Assembly: GCF_018614055.1 (NCBI RefSeq) | Contig: NZ_JAGGPB010000020.1 | Span: 1 to 64,000 of the forward strand | Source of the DNA: Streptomyces sp. ISL-98 | GTDB lineage: Bacteria; Actinomycetota; Actinomycetes; Streptomycetales; Streptomycetaceae | Reading direction: 5' to 3' | DNA: 64,000 nt | Shown: positions 43,026 through 51,660 of the stretch, piece after piece | Position numbering within the stretch: the first letter of the stretch is position 1 | How the letters are laid out: every line of letters starts with the position of its first letter | The notes under the pieces: model-generated | What the model was told of the DNA's origin: nothing | The model's input: only the letters and a program-made list of their open reading frames with translations | The model's database searches: none | Translations under genes and position numbers: made by a program

Positions 43026-44834
43026 ATGTCACAGGAGAGCTCTGTCCGCAGCCAGGAGGCTGAGGACGATTCCGCGTACGACTACGACGTCATCGTCGTC
43101 GGATCCGGCTTCGGCGGGTCTGTCTCCGCGCTGCGCCTGACGGAGAAGGGCTACCGGGTCGGCGTCCTGGAGGCAGGCCGCCGCTTCACCCGCGAAACGC
43201 TGCCCAAAACCTCCTGGGACATCAAGAACTACCTGTGGGCACCCGCGCTCGGCCTCTTCGGCATCCAGCGCGTGCACCTGCTCGGGAACGTCATGGTGCT
43301 GGCCGGCGCGGGTGTGGGAGGCGGCTCCCTCAACTACGCCAACACGCTGTACGTACCCCCCGCTCCCTTCTTCGAGGACCGGCAGTGGGCGGGCATCACC
43401 GACTGGCAGGACGAGCTGGCGCCGTACTACGACCAGGCCAAGCGCATGCTGGGGGTGCGGCTCAACCCGACCATGACGCCGTCGGACGTACACCTCAAGG
43501 CGACCGCCGAGGCCATGGGGGTGGGCGACAGTTTCCACATGGCACCGGTCGGTGTCTTCTTCGGCGACGGGGCGGACGCCGACGGTCATTCAACGGCCGG
43601 GCACGGCAAGGAAGTTCCCGACCCGTACTTCGGCGGCGCGGGCCCGTCCCGCAAGGCCTGCACCGAGTGCGGCGAATGCATGACCGGTTGCCGCCACGGG
43701 GCCAAGAACACCCTCAACGAGAACTACCTCTACCTCGCCGAGAAGGCCGGAGCCGTCATCCACCCCATGACGTCCGTCGTCGGCCTCGCCGAACACCCCG
43801 ACGGCGGCTACCGCGTGGCAACCGTCCCGACCGACGCCCGCCGCAAGGCCGAGCCCCGCACCCTGCGTGCCCGCAAGGTCGTCGTCGCAGCCGGTACGTA
43901 CGGCACGCAGACCCTGCTGCACACCATGAAGGACCGCGGCGACCTGCCCCGCATCTCGGCCAGGCTCGGCGAGCTGACCCGTACCAACTCCGAAGCCCTC
44001 GTCGGCTCGCAGACCACCGACCGCCGCTACCGCAAGAAGCACGGCGCGGCCAGGGCAGACTTCACGCGGGGCGTCGCCATCACGTCCTCGATCCACCCCA
44101 ACGCCAGCACCCACATCGAACCGGTGCGATACGGCAAGGGATCCAACGCGATGGGCGCGATGTCGATCCTCCAGGTCCCGTACGGATCCCGGCGGTTCCT
44201 CGGCTGGCTCGGAAATGTCGTCAGGCACCCGACGCTCGCCGTCCGCTCCCTCTCCAACCGCCGCTGGTCGGAGCGGACCATCATCGGCCTGGTCATGCAG
44301 TCCCTGGACAACTCCCTGACGACGTACCGCAAGCCGGGCGGCGTCGGAAAGGGCCTGCTCACGGCCCGGCAGGGGCACGGCGCCCCGAACCCCAAGCAGA
44401 TCGAGGAAGGGACCCGGGCGGCGACCCTCCTGGCCGAGGAGATCAACGGTTTCGCCGGATCGAACGTCGGCGAGCTGATCGGCACGCCGCTGACCGCGCA
44501 CTTCCTGGGCGGCTGCCCGATCGGCGCATCCCCGGAGCAGGGCGTCATCGATCCGTACCACCGGCTGTACGGACACCCGGGCATCTCGGTCGTCGACGGC
44601 GCCGCGGTCTCCGCGAACCTGGGTGTCAACCCGTCGCTGACGATCACCGCACAGGCGGAGCGGGCCATGTCCTACTGGCCCAACAAGGGCGAACCGGACG
44701 TACGCCCGGCCCAGGAGGCGGCGTACGAGCGCCTCGCCGCGGTCGAGCCCAAGTCCCCGGCGGTCCCGGCGGATGCCTTCGGCGCGCTGAAGCTGCCGTT
44801 CCTCGGGATGCCGACGGTTCCGCCGAAGAAGTGA
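43026..44834 (+). CDS. GMC-family FAD oxidoreductase, ChoD-like
   Basis: A 602-residue flavoprotein. The dinucleotide motif is VIVVGSGFGGSVSALRLTEKG (about residues 22-42). A GGGSLNYANT flavin loop and the C-terminal GCPIGASPEQGVIDPYHRLYGHPGISVVDGAAVSANLGVNPSLTITAQAERAM match the GMC/cholesterol-oxidase-like group that includes M. tuberculosis ChoD. That gene lies beside guaB3 there, as this one lies in the same wider neighbourhood. A four-cysteine stretch CTECGECMTGC (about residues 213-223) resembles an iron-sulfur or zinc knuckle. No signal peptide is visible. A sterol or other hydrophobic alcohol is a guess for the substrate. ATG 43026 has GAGGAG upstream. Confidence 0.87.
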   Translation: MSQESSVRSQEAEDDSAYDYDVIVVGSGFGGSVSALRLTEKGYRVGVLEAGRRFTRETLPKTSWDIKNYLWAPALGLFGIQRVHLLGNVMVLAGAGVGGGSLNYANTLYVPPAPFFEDRQWAGITDWQDELAPYYDQAKRMLGVRLNPTMTPSDVHLKATAEAMGVGDSFHMAPVGVFFGDGADADGHSTAGHGKEVPDPYFGGAGPSRKACTECGECMTGCRHGAKNTLNENYLYLAEKAGAVIHPMTSVVGLAEHPDGGYRVATVPTDARRKAEPRTLRARKVVVAAGTYGTQTLLHTMKDRGDLPRISARLGELTRTNSEALVGSQTTDRRYRKKHGAARADFTRGVAITSSIHPNASTHIEPVRYGKGSNAMGAMSILQVPYGSRRFLGWLGNVVRHPTLAVRSLSNRRWSERTIIGLVMQSLDNSLTTYRKPGGVGKGLLTARQGHGAPNPKQIEEGTRAATLLAEEINGFAGSNVGELIGTPLTAHFLGGCPIGASPEQGVIDPYHRLYGHPGISVVDGAAVSANLGVNPSLTITAQAERAMSYWPNKGEPDVRPAQEAAYERLAAVEPKSPAVPADAFGALKLPFLGMPTVPPKK

Positions 44835-44900
44835 GCGGGCCGAAGAATCCGAAGAGGCCGAAGAAGTAAGAGGGCAGGAAGAAGTAACAGGGCAGGTAAA

Positions 44901-44932
44901 AGGGGCTGCACTCCCCTCCGAGTGCAGCCCCT
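44901..44932. terminator. Bidirectional terminator
   Basis: A 13-bp perfect stem (AGGGGCTGCACTC / GAGTGCAGCCCCT; 44901-44913 and 44920-44932) with flanking AAAA and TCTTA lies between the GMC oxidase gene and the convergent surface-protein gene, so it can serve both. Confidence 0.9.
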
Positions 44933-44956
44933 CTTACCGGCTTGTGACTACTTCGG

Positions 44957-46168
44957 TCAGGCCTCGGAACCGGCCTTGCGGCGGCGTACGACGAACATCG
45001 CACCGGCACCGAGCGCGACGGCCGCGCCGCCCGCCAGGGCGAACATCGGCATCGCGGACGAAGAACCGGTCTCGGCGAGGCTGCCGGTCACCGGGATCTC
45101 CTTGGCGCCGCCCTGCGGCTCCGTGACGTTGCCGGGCTTCTTGTCGGGCGTGGTGGGCTTGGGCTTGCCCGGGTTCTCGTTCTCGCTGCCGGGCGCGAGG
45201 ACGGTGAACTCCCAGAACGCCATCGACTGGTGGTAGCACTCCTCTTCGGCGTCGAGGTAGCCGCCGAAGCCGAGGGCGAAGCTGTCGCCGGCCGGGGCCT
45301 TCGCGTCGATGTTCACGCGGAGCTTGAGGTCGACGACGTCCTGCGGGCCGAGCTCGGTCTTGCCCATGAACTCTTCGCTGAACGACGACCAGGTCTTGCT
45401 GTTCTCGTCGAAGAACTGGAGCTGGGCGTACGAGCTCAGCCAGTCGTTCTCGTTCCCGCTCTCCGAGTAGTTGTCGACGAACGCCGCCCAGTGGACCTCA
45501 CCGAGCGCCGCGTCGGAGGTGTTGGACGCGGTCATCGTGAAGTTGTGCCAGCCGCTGCCCGCGACGATCTTGCCGGGGAGGCCGGAGATCTGCAGGTCCA
45601 GGGCGGAGTCGAAGTCGACGATGTCGCCGTTCTCGTCCTCGCCGAGGTCCGGCTCGCAGAGCTCGTCCGTGGGGTCCGTCGGGTCGGTCGGGTCCGTCGG
45701 GTCCTCGTCCTCGCCGGGATCCGTGGCCGGGTCCTCGTCCGAGGGGTCCTCGTCCGTCGGGTCCGTGGCAGGGTCCTCGTCGGCCGGGTCGGTGGCCGGG
45801 TCCGTCTCGTCCGTCGGGTCCTCGTCGGCGGGGTCGGTCTCGTCCGCCGGGTCGGTCGTGTCGGCCGGGTCTTCGTCGGCGGGGTCGGTGGTGTCCGCCG
45901 GGTCCGTGGTGTCGGCCGGGTCGGTCTCGTCGGCCGGGTCGGTGGTGTCGGCCGGGTCGGTCGCGTCCGCCGGGTCCGTGGCGTCCGACGGGTCGGTGGC
46001 CGTGTCCGGGTCCGTGTCGGCGTCGGGGTCGGTCGCCGTGTCCGGCGTGCTGGTGCTGGTGTCGGTCGAGGGGTCACCGTCGGCGTAGGCGACCGGCGCC
46101 GCGAGGAAAGCGGCGGGAGCCATGACGGCCGTCGCGGCCGCAATGGCCATGGCACGGCGAAGCTTCAT
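44957..46168 (-). CDS. LAETG-anchored surface protein with acidic repeat stalk
   Basis: A 403-residue cell-wall protein. A signal peptide (residues 1-30, ending AYA) is followed by a stalk of about 140 residues built from TDPAD, DPADE and similar repeats, strongly acidic and Pro-rich. Then comes a domain of about 150 residues with two Cys (CEPDLGEDENGDIVDF at its start; HNFTMTASNTSDAALGEVHWAAFVDNY; FGGYLDAEEECYH). A Pro/Lys linker leads to the sorting signal LAETG, a hydrophobic helix (MFALAGGAAVALGAGAMFVV) and RRRK. The LAxTG form points to a class E sortase, as used for streptomycete chaplins. The globular domain is not identified. No sortase gene is in the window. Confidence 0.93.
   Translation of the reverse strand: MKLRRAMAIAAATAVMAPAAFLAAPVAYADGDPSTDTSTSTPDTATDPDADTDPDTATDPSDATDPADATDPADTTDPADETDPADTTDPADTTDPADEDPADTTDPADETDPADEDPTDETDPATDPADEDPATDPTDEDPSDEDPATDPGEDEDPTDPTDPTDPTDELCEPDLGEDENGDIVDFDSALDLQISGLPGKIVAGSGWHNFTMTASNTSDAALGEVHWAAFVDNYSESGNENDWLSSYAQLQFFDENSKTWSSFSEEFMGKTELGPQDVVDLKLRVNIDAKAPAGDSFALGFGGYLDAEEECYHQSMAFWEFTVLAPGSENENPGKPKPTTPDKKPGNVTEPQGGAKEIPVTGSLAETGSSSAMPMFALAGGAAVALGAGAMFVVRRRKAGSEA
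45661..46078. repeat. Tandem coding repeats for the DPAD stalk
   Basis: This part of the surface-protein gene consists of short tandem units, mostly 18-24 bases, encoding Asp-Pro-(Ala/Thr)-(Asp/Glu) blocks. Such repeats readily change length by slippage, so stalk length probably varies among strains. Confidence 0.85.
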
Positions 46169-46925
46169 GTAGACCTCAGAAAGTCTGGCGTACCGCGCAC
46201 GAGGCGGTACGAGATGTGAGAGCCCGCCGTGGTGTGGGGGTGCACGGGTGGCCGTTGGTACGCATGGATGACCTGTGACCGGCGTAAAGGGTTGCGCGCA
46301 CTCTCATGAATTTCTCATATGTCGTACGTCACACCGCGCCTCAATGCGAAGGGCCCCACGGACCGGAGTCCGCGGGGCCCCTGGCCGTCAGCACCGACGT
46401 CAGGGCAGCGCCGGTGCCGAGGGGCGGCGCCGGGGGGTTGCGCCGCTGGCTCGTGCGGTGGAGCAGGTGCAGTGGTGCGGTAGGCGGAGCACGTGGTCCG
46501 GGTGGTGCGCCGGTCGCCGACCCGGCGCACAGGGGGCGCTCGAGTGGTGTCGACCAATGGCAGTCGCGGTGCGGCGTGCGGGTGGGCCTGTCTCTGCATC
46601 GTGCCGACCGGCCGCGGCCTGCGCAACAGTTTCGACCACATCTGCAGGCGGCTGCAGGCGGCTGAAGGAGCCGCGGCCGACCGGTTCCGGGCGTCCCCGG
46701 AACCGGCCGCCCTACGTGACCGGGCCGCTGTCCCCTGCGGACCGGTCACACGCGCCGGGGCGAGGTCCCACGACGCACCTGCGGTGCACCGCACGCCCCG
46801 GCGTAGCCACGCGTGGTTCTTTCCTGCGAGACCGCCCCTGGCTGGCGCGGACACCGGGACCAACGAAGCCCTCGGGACCCGGTCACGCGCCGTACGGGTG
46901 AGGACGTGCCCGAACTCAGATGCGG
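46169..46925. other. Gene-poor 757-bp interval with hairpins
   Basis: This interval lies between the chorismate mutase stop and the surface-protein start, both leftward genes. It presumably contains the surface-protein promoter at its left end. A GC-rich imperfect hairpin spans about 46348-46382. A second, perfect 11-bp stem (46681-46691 with 46696-46706) lies 220 bases past the chorismate mutase stop. Just left of it are short GGCGGCTGCA direct repeats (about 46645-46670). Frames open on both strands (for example 46306-46665 plus, 46315-46944 minus) have no domain or binding site and look like shadows. A small RNA is possible but unproven. Confidence 0.5.
46681..46706. terminator. Perfect 11-bp hairpin downstream of chorismate mutase
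   Basis: CCGGTTCCGGG and CCCGGAACCGG pair around a CGTC loop. It lacks a U-tract and lies 220 bases beyond the leftward chorismate mutase stop; it may end that transcript or be part of an untranslated RNA. Confidence 0.45.
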
Positions 46926-47216
46926 TCAGATGCGGCCGCGGCACAGCTCCAGCATCGTCATGGCGAGCGCCGTGCCGGGCTTGCCGAGCGCGTCCCTGTA
47001 GTGGGCGAGGACCTCCATCTCGCGGGACAGGTTCACGCGGCGCCCGCCCGAGGTGATCCGGGCCTCCTGGATGACGGCCGAAACGGCCATCCGTTCCTGG
47101 ATCAGACCGATGATCCGGTCGTCGAGCGAGTCGATGCGCTCGCGGGCGTTGCCGATGAGATCGGCCGCCTCGTCGGTGCGGGCGCCGGTCTTCTCAGTGG
47201 CAGTGGGGATGCTCAT
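46926..47216 (-). CDS. aroQ: Chorismate mutase (AroQ-delta type)
   Basis: A 96-residue enzyme converting chorismate to prephenate, the branch toward Phe and Tyr. Alignment by eye to E. coli AroQ places active-site residues at Arg25, Arg42, Arg53 (Lys in E. coli), Arg65 and Glu66, in [22 protein letters not shown] and LSREMEVL. The ARITSGG stretch and the short C-terminal CRGRI match the actinobacterial AroQ-delta group, which gains full activity in complex with DAHP synthase. The ATG at 47216 has GGAG upstream. Its leader (47217 to about 47410) contains a predicted Phe/Tyr attenuator. It is divergent from guaA. Confidence 0.93.
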   Translation of the reverse strand: MSIPTATEKTGARTDEAADLIGNARERIDSLDDRIIGLIQERMAVSAVIQEARITSGGRRVNLSREMEVLAHYRDALGKPGTALAMTMLELCRGRI

Positions 47217-47282
47217 GTCCGTAACTCCTGAAGTGAAGGGGTACGGCACCCCAGGCGGCGACCCGGCCCGGAAAAGACAGAA

Positions 47283-47309
47283 CGCCCCGGGCCTTGTCGG
47301 CCCGGGGCG
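47283..47309 (-). terminator. Attenuator terminator in the chorismate mutase leader
   Basis: Read leftward, an 11-bp perfect GC stem with a 5-base loop (47299-47309 pairing 47283-47293) is followed directly by TTCTGTCTTTTC (47282-47271). This is an intrinsic terminator lying 67 bases before the chorismate mutase start and after the leader ORF, so it would stop transcription before the gene. Confidence 0.85.
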
Positions 47310-47325
47310 CCTGCGAAGTCGCTTG

Positions 47326-47406
47326 TCAGTTGCTCAAGCAGCTCGGCCTATGGCACCGGTCGGACCGGGTGCCATAGGTAAAGAGGAAGCTCAGCTGCTT
47401 GTGCAT
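47326..47406 (-). CDS. Leader peptide with Phe/Tyr codons before chorismate mutase
   Basis: A 26-codon ORF beginning [12 protein letters not shown]. Codons 7, 9 and 11 are Phe, Phe and Tyr (TTC, TTT, TAT), followed by a near-perfect hairpin that begins within codons 10-11. The ATG lies only 7 bases after the predicted -10 hexamer, so the mRNA would be essentially leaderless, which streptomycetes translate well. The stop codon is 17 bases before the terminator stem. The arrangement equals a classical attenuation leader in which ribosome stalling at aromatic codons signals shortage of Phe or Tyr. The peptide itself is not expected to have a function. Confidence 0.7.
   Translation of the reverse strand: MHKQLSFLFTYGTRSDRCHRPSCLSN
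47347..47378. promoter_or_regulatory. Leader hairpin 1:2 of the predicted attenuator
   Basis: CCTATGGCACC and GGTGCCATAGG plus inner GGTC/GACC pairing form a stem of about 15 bp with one bulge, inside the leader ORF. Its 3' arm (leftward reading) contains GGTGCC, able to pair with GGCGCC at 47306-47311 at the base of the terminator, a competing antiterminator. Confidence 0.7.
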
Positions 47407-47413
47407 GGCGCCC

Positions 47414-47442
47414 AGTATGGCCCGGTCCCTCCGGTCGGCCAA
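47414..47442 (-). promoter_or_regulatory. Promoter of the chorismate mutase transcript
   Basis: Read leftward, TTGGCC (47442-47437) and CATACT (47419-47414) are separated by exactly 17 bases, a HrdB-type promoter. The start point would fall at or next to the leader ATG at 47406. Confidence 0.7.
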
Positions 47443-47532
47443 TTCCGGGTTCGGATGGTGAGACAAGGGGAATGCGGCGCCGCCGTTAGAATCGACAACA
47501 ACGACTCCCCTTCACCGCCGGAAGGCCGCCCC

Positions 47533-49116
47533 GTGCCAGCAGTGCCCCCCGCCGCCCCCGACGCCGTCCTCGTTGTCGACTTCGGCGCGCAGTACGCCCA
47601 GCTCATCGCCCGCCGTGTCCGTGAGGCCCGGGTCTACAGCGAGATCGTCCCGAGCACCATGCCGGTGGCGGAGATGCTGGCCAAGAACCCCAAGGCGATC
47701 ATCCTCTCCGGTGGTCCGTCCTCCGTGTACGCCGAGGGCGCCCCGACCCTCGACCGTGAGATCTTCGAGTCCGGGGTCCCCGTCTTCGGCATGTGCTACG
47801 GCTTCCAGCTGATGGCCACGACGCTCGGCGGCACCGTCGACGACAACGGTGCGCGCGAGTACGGGCGTACCCCTCTCGCCGTCTCCAAGACCGGCTCCAC
47901 GCTGTTCGAGGGCACCCCCACCGAGCAGTCGGTGTGGATGTCGCACGGCGACGCCTGCTCGGCGGCGCCCGAGGGCTTCACCGTCACCGCGTCCACGGAC
48001 GTCGTGCCGGTCGCCGCCTTCGAGAACGACGAGAAGAAGCTGTACGGCGTGCAGTACCACCCCGAGGTGATGCACTCCACGCACGGCCAGCAGGTCCTGG
48101 AGCACTTCCTCTACCGGGGCGCGGGCATCGAGCCCGACTGGACCACGCACAACGTCGTCGAGGAGCAGATCGCCGCGATCCGCGCGCAGGTCGGCACCAA
48201 GCGCGCCATCTGCGGCCTGTCCGGCGGCGTGGACTCGGCGGTCGCGGCAGCGCTCGTGCAGAAGGCCATCGGCGACCAGCTGACCTGCGTGTACGTCGAC
48301 CACGGTCTGATGCGCAAGGGCGAGACCGAGCAGGTCGAGAAGGACTTCGTCGCGGCGACCGGCATCCAGCTGAAGGTCGTCGACGCGCAGGAGCGCTTCC
48401 TGAGCGCGCTCGCCGGGGTCTCCGACCCCGAGGAGAAGCGGAAGATCATCGGCCGCGAGTTCATCCGCGTCTTCGAGCAGGCCCAGGCGGAGATCGTCGC
48501 CGAGGCCGGCGCGGAGGGCGAGGACGTCGCGTTCCTCGTGCAGGGCACGCTCTACCCGGACGTGGTCGAGTCCGGCGGCGGCACCGGCACCGCGAACATC
48601 AAGTCCCACCACAACGTGGGCGGCCTCCCCGAGGACCTGGAGTTCGAGCTCGTCGAGCCGCTGCGCCAGCTCTTCAAGGACGAGGTCCGGATGGTCGGCC
48701 AGGAGCTCGGCCTCCCGGAGGAGATCGTCCAGCGCCAGCCGTTCCCCGGCCCCGGCCTCGGTATCCGTATCGTCGGCGAGGTCACGAAGGAGCGCCTCGA
48801 CCTGCTGCGCGAGGCCGATGCGATCGCCCGCGAGGAACTGACGGCGGCCGGTCTGGACCGCGACATCTGGCAGTGCCCGGTCGTGCTGCTCGCGGACGTA
48901 CGGTCCGTCGGCGTCCAGGGTGACGGCCGGACGTACGGCCACCCGATCGTGCTGCGCCCGGTCTCGTCCGAGGACGCGATGACGGCGGACTGGACGCGGA
49001 TGCCGTACGACGTACTGGCGAAGATCTCGACCCGCATCACGAACGAGGTCGCGGACGTGAACCGGGTGGTGCTCGATGTGACGTCGAAGCCGCCGGGCAC
49101 GATCGAGTGGGAGTAG
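47533..49116 (+). CDS. guaA: GMP synthase (glutamine-hydrolysing)
   Basis: A 527-residue bifunctional enzyme converting XMP to GMP. The N-terminal class I glutamine amidotransferase has its nucleophile Cys in GMCYGFQLM, oxyanion segment [10 protein letters not shown] and the His/Glu pair in YHPEVMHS. The C-terminal ATP pyrophosphatase has [10 protein letters not shown], followed by the dimerisation domain ending [14 protein letters not shown] 47533 has GGAAGG upstream; the open frame extends much further upstream, through the divergent promoter region, and that part is not coding. It completes the guanine-nucleotide set with guaB and guaB3 about 20 kb away. A hairpin terminator follows. Confidence 0.97.
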   Translation: MPAVPPAAPDAVLVVDFGAQYAQLIARRVREARVYSEIVPSTMPVAEMLAKNPKAIILSGGPSSVYAEGAPTLDREIFESGVPVFGMCYGFQLMATTLGGTVDDNGAREYGRTPLAVSKTGSTLFEGTPTEQSVWMSHGDACSAAPEGFTVTASTDVVPVAAFENDEKKLYGVQYHPEVMHSTHGQQVLEHFLYRGAGIEPDWTTHNVVEEQIAAIRAQVGTKRAICGLSGGVDSAVAAALVQKAIGDQLTCVYVDHGLMRKGETEQVEKDFVAATGIQLKVVDAQERFLSALAGVSDPEEKRKIIGREFIRVFEQAQAEIVAEAGAEGEDVAFLVQGTLYPDVVESGGGTGTANIKSHHNVGGLPEDLEFELVEPLRQLFKDEVRMVGQELGLPEEIVQRQPFPGPGLGIRIVGEVTKERLDLLREADAIAREELTAAGLDRDIWQCPVVLLADVRSVGVQGDGRTYGHPIVLRPVSSEDAMTADWTRMPYDVLAKISTRITNEVADVNRVVLDVTSKPPGTIEWE

Positions 49117-49142
49117 TCCCCGCTCAGCCCCCTTCAACGCCG

Positions 49143-49174
49143 ACGCCGTCGCTCATTCGTTTGAGCGGCGGCGT
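49143..49174 (+). terminator. guaA terminator
   Basis: A 13-bp stem with a single T-G wobble (49143-49155 with 49162-49174) lies 27 bases after the guaA stop and is followed by TGTCGTTCCC. Confidence 0.85.
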
Positions 49175-49343
49175 TGTCGTTCCCATTGGGTGCGCCGACT
49201 TTGCACGCGAGACTCCGTCGCATGCGAGACGGTCCCGTTCGACATCGACATCGACCTCACCGCGATCAACCGCGGTCGGCCTGCCGGCGACTGATCACGC
49301 ACACCTCTGTTCACCTCCGGTACCACGCGGTAGCTTCCGGCGC

Positions 49344-50132
49344 ATGACTGAGACGCCCACGCCCGTGCCCGTCGAGCAGCTGGCCTTCGCGATGCCGCCC
49401 ACCCATGCGACCGCCGCCGAGGAACGCCGGTACCGCAAGGAACGGCTGGCCGCGGCGCTCAGGCTGTTCGGGCGGTACGGGTACGAGGAAGGCGTCTCGG
49501 GGCACATCACCGCGCGCGACCCGCAGTACCCCGACTGCTTCTGGGTGAATCCCTTCGGTCTCGCCTTCGCGGACATGACCGTGAGCGATCTGATCCTCGT
49601 CAACGGGGAGGGCCAGGTCGTCGAAGGCAGCCGCCACGTCAACCAGGCGGCCTTCATGGTCCACGCCCAGGTGCACCGGGCCAGGCCGGACGTCGTGGCC
49701 GTCGCGCACACCCACTCCGTCCACGGCCGGGCCCTGTCCGCGCTCGGCGAGCTGCTCGACCCGATCACCCAGGAAGCCTGTGCCTTCTACGAGGATCACG
49801 CTCTGTACGACGCGTACACCAGAGTGTCCGTGGACGAGGAGGAAGGGCGGTGGATCGCCGGTGCGCTGGGCGCTCACAAGGCTGTCATCCTGCGCAATCA
49901 CGGGCTGCTGACTGTCGGGGACTCGGTGGACGCGGCGGCCTGGTGGTTCATCTCGATGGAGCGCTCCTGTCAGGTGCAGCTCGCGGCGCGGGCGGCGGGC
50001 AGGCCCGTGCTGATCGACCACAAGGACGCGGTCGCCACCCGCGAGCAGCTCGGAAGTGATCTTGTCGCGTGGATCAACCACCAGCCGCTGTGGCGGCAGA
50101 TCAGCCGCGCAGAGCCCGAGCTGCTGGTGTAG
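49344..50132 (+). CDS. Class II aldolase/adducin-family protein
   Basis: A 262-residue protein of the class II aldolase/adducin head family. The N-terminal substrate loop is YGYEEGVSGHITARDP. Zn ligands are expected in VAVAHTHSVHGRALS (HTHSVH) and the C-terminal RNHGLLTVGDSVDAAAWWF. A glutamate in the VSDLILVN/NEAAF-like region (here HVNQAAFMVHAQVH) stands in a plausible base position. Members act as sugar-phosphate aldolases or methylthioribulose dehydratases, and many have no known substrate; this one resembles the bacterial adducin-like group. The ATG at 49344 lacks a clear binding site. Confidence 0.88.
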   Translation: MTETPTPVPVEQLAFAMPPTHATAAEERRYRKERLAAALRLFGRYGYEEGVSGHITARDPQYPDCFWVNPFGLAFADMTVSDLILVNGEGQVVEGSRHVNQAAFMVHAQVHRARPDVVAVAHTHSVHGRALSALGELLDPITQEACAFYEDHALYDAYTRVSVDEEEGRWIAGALGAHKAVILRNHGLLTVGDSVDAAAWWFISMERSCQVQLAARAAGRPVLIDHKDAVATREQLGSDLVAWINHQPLWRQISRAEPELLV

Positions 50133-50237
50133 CTCGTACGGCTGGTTGCGCGCGGTCTGCTCTTCGTACGGCACAATTTCCGGACAGCGTGGGGGAGTTC
50201 TCTTCAACGGGTTCGAAAGACAAGGGCGGCGTTTTCC

Positions 50238-51503
50238 GTGGCGGTGCAAGAGGCGAGACAGAGCACGCACAGTGGTGGCTGCATGTGCGGTGACTGCCCG
50301 CACGGTGCGCGTGAGGGACACCGTCGCGCGGTGGCGGAATTCCTTGCCAAGCGGGACGGCCTGGCCACCGGCCAGGGGCTGCCCGCCGCCGTCGCGCACT
50401 CCACCGGTGCCTCGCGCCAGTGGGTGTCCGACGAGCTGACCCAGTCCGCCCGCGCGGTCGCCGAGCGCAGCCGCGAGGCGGGCGAGGCGTGGCTGCAATT
50501 GGTGTGGCGGAGCACGCTGTTCGTGGTGTGGGGCGGGGTGATCGTGCTCGTACTCGCGCAGGCGTTCACCGCCATCGGCGCCGGATGGACGACCGCGCGT
50601 ACGGCGGGGATGCTGGCCGGGCTCATCACCGCCGCCCTGCTGACCGTCGCGGCACGCGTGCACCGGGCGCGCGGCGGGCTCCTCGCGCCGGTCATCGGTG
50701 AAGACAACCGGCTGTCCACCTCGCGGGCCGTCGCCGCGGCCTGGGTGCTGCTCGTCGTCTTCGCGGTGCTGGTCATCGCGATCCAGCTGGCCGGCGCGTC
50801 CGACCACGCCGACCGTGACGCGCTCATCGCGGGCCTCGAACTCGCCCGTGGCGTCGGCATGGTGACCGTCCTCGCGCTGACCTGCGGAATCGCCGTCCTC
50901 GTACGCCACGTGGTGACCGTACGCATCCTCGCGCAGCGCCTCCAGAAGGTACGGGCCGACCGCCCCCGCGCAGCCGACCTCCTCACCGACGACGCGGGCC
51001 GGGGCAGCTTCGCCGACGTCCAGTACGTCCTGGTGAGCGCGGTCGCCGTCGTCTTCGCGGCGGTGCGGCTGGCCCGGCGCCCCGAGCAGCTGCCCGACCT
51101 GCCGTGGGGCCTCGCCCTGCTGGTGGCCGTGTCGGCGGCGACGTACTTCGCGGGCAAGTACGCGGAGGGCGGGCGTCCGGTCATCCTCTCCGTCGTACGG
51201 GCCAGGGAGGCGGGCGATCTGGACGCGCCCATCCGTACCGGCGACGACATCGAGATCCGGGGCGCGGGATTCGTACCGCCGGGCGCGCAGACGCCCGACC
51301 GGCTGGCCAGGTTGGTCGTACGGATCGGCACGGTGCACGTCCATGTGCCGCTGATTCCGGTGTCGGGCGGCTTCTCCAACCCGACGGACACGGTGCTGAC
51401 GGTGCCTGTGCCGGTTGAGGTCGAGCCCGGGCGGGTCGACGTACAGGTGATCACTGCGGCGGGTACGGAGACCGATCGGGTGACGATCGACGTCACTGAC
51501 TGA
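50238..51503 (+). CDS. Membrane protein with C-terminal IPT/TIG-like domain
   Basis: A 421-residue protein. The N-terminal 90 residues are soluble and include a Cys pair (CMCGDC) near residue 15. Membrane segments are at about 94-116 (TLFVVWGGVIVLVLAQAFTAIG), 122-140, 168-188 (VAAAWVLLVVFAVLVIAIQLA), 206-228 (VGMVTVLALTCGIAVLVRHVV), 265-282 and 290-307. The C-terminal 105 residues form a beta-rich domain (GDDIEIRGAGFVPPGAQTP ... TVHVHVPLIPVSGGFSNPTDTVLTVPVPVEVEPGRVDVQVITAAG) like an IPT/TIG fold. The function is unknown. GTG 50238 follows a weak purine stretch. Confidence 0.8.
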   Translation: MAVQEARQSTHSGGCMCGDCPHGAREGHRRAVAEFLAKRDGLATGQGLPAAVAHSTGASRQWVSDELTQSARAVAERSREAGEAWLQLVWRSTLFVVWGGVIVLVLAQAFTAIGAGWTTARTAGMLAGLITAALLTVAARVHRARGGLLAPVIGEDNRLSTSRAVAAAWVLLVVFAVLVIAIQLAGASDHADRDALIAGLELARGVGMVTVLALTCGIAVLVRHVVTVRILAQRLQKVRADRPRAADLLTDDAGRGSFADVQYVLVSAVAVVFAAVRLARRPEQLPDLPWGLALLVAVSAATYFAGKYAEGGRPVILSVVRAREAGDLDAPIRTGDDIEIRGAGFVPPGAQTPDRLARLVVRIGTVHVHVPLIPVSGGFSNPTDTVLTVPVPVEVEPGRVDVQVITAAGTETDRVTIDVTD

Positions 51504-51660
51504 GCCCGACTTGCGCCTGACTTGAACCCGGCTCGATCCCGGCTCGAACCCGAATTGATCGCTACTTGAGCCCGACCGGTGCGGCATACGTATGCCTCTT
51601 CGAGGGGCGCGGGGAAAATCAGCCCCGCGCCGCAAGGGCGTTTGGGAGAGGCGGACCACC

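Noticed and set aside
45661..46078. CRISPR-like tandem repeats
   Set aside because: Units are short, in frame, without unique spacers, and encode the acidic stalk.
45230..46219. 329-codon plus-strand frame opposite the surface-protein gene
   Set aside because: Its Val/Gly/Arg repeats are the reverse complement of the DPAD coding repeats; the minus strand has the signal peptide and the sorting signal.
47053..47532. N-terminal extension of guaA (160 codons upstream)
   Set aside because: It crosses the divergent promoter and attenuator region and does not match GMP synthase; GTG 47533 has a good binding site.
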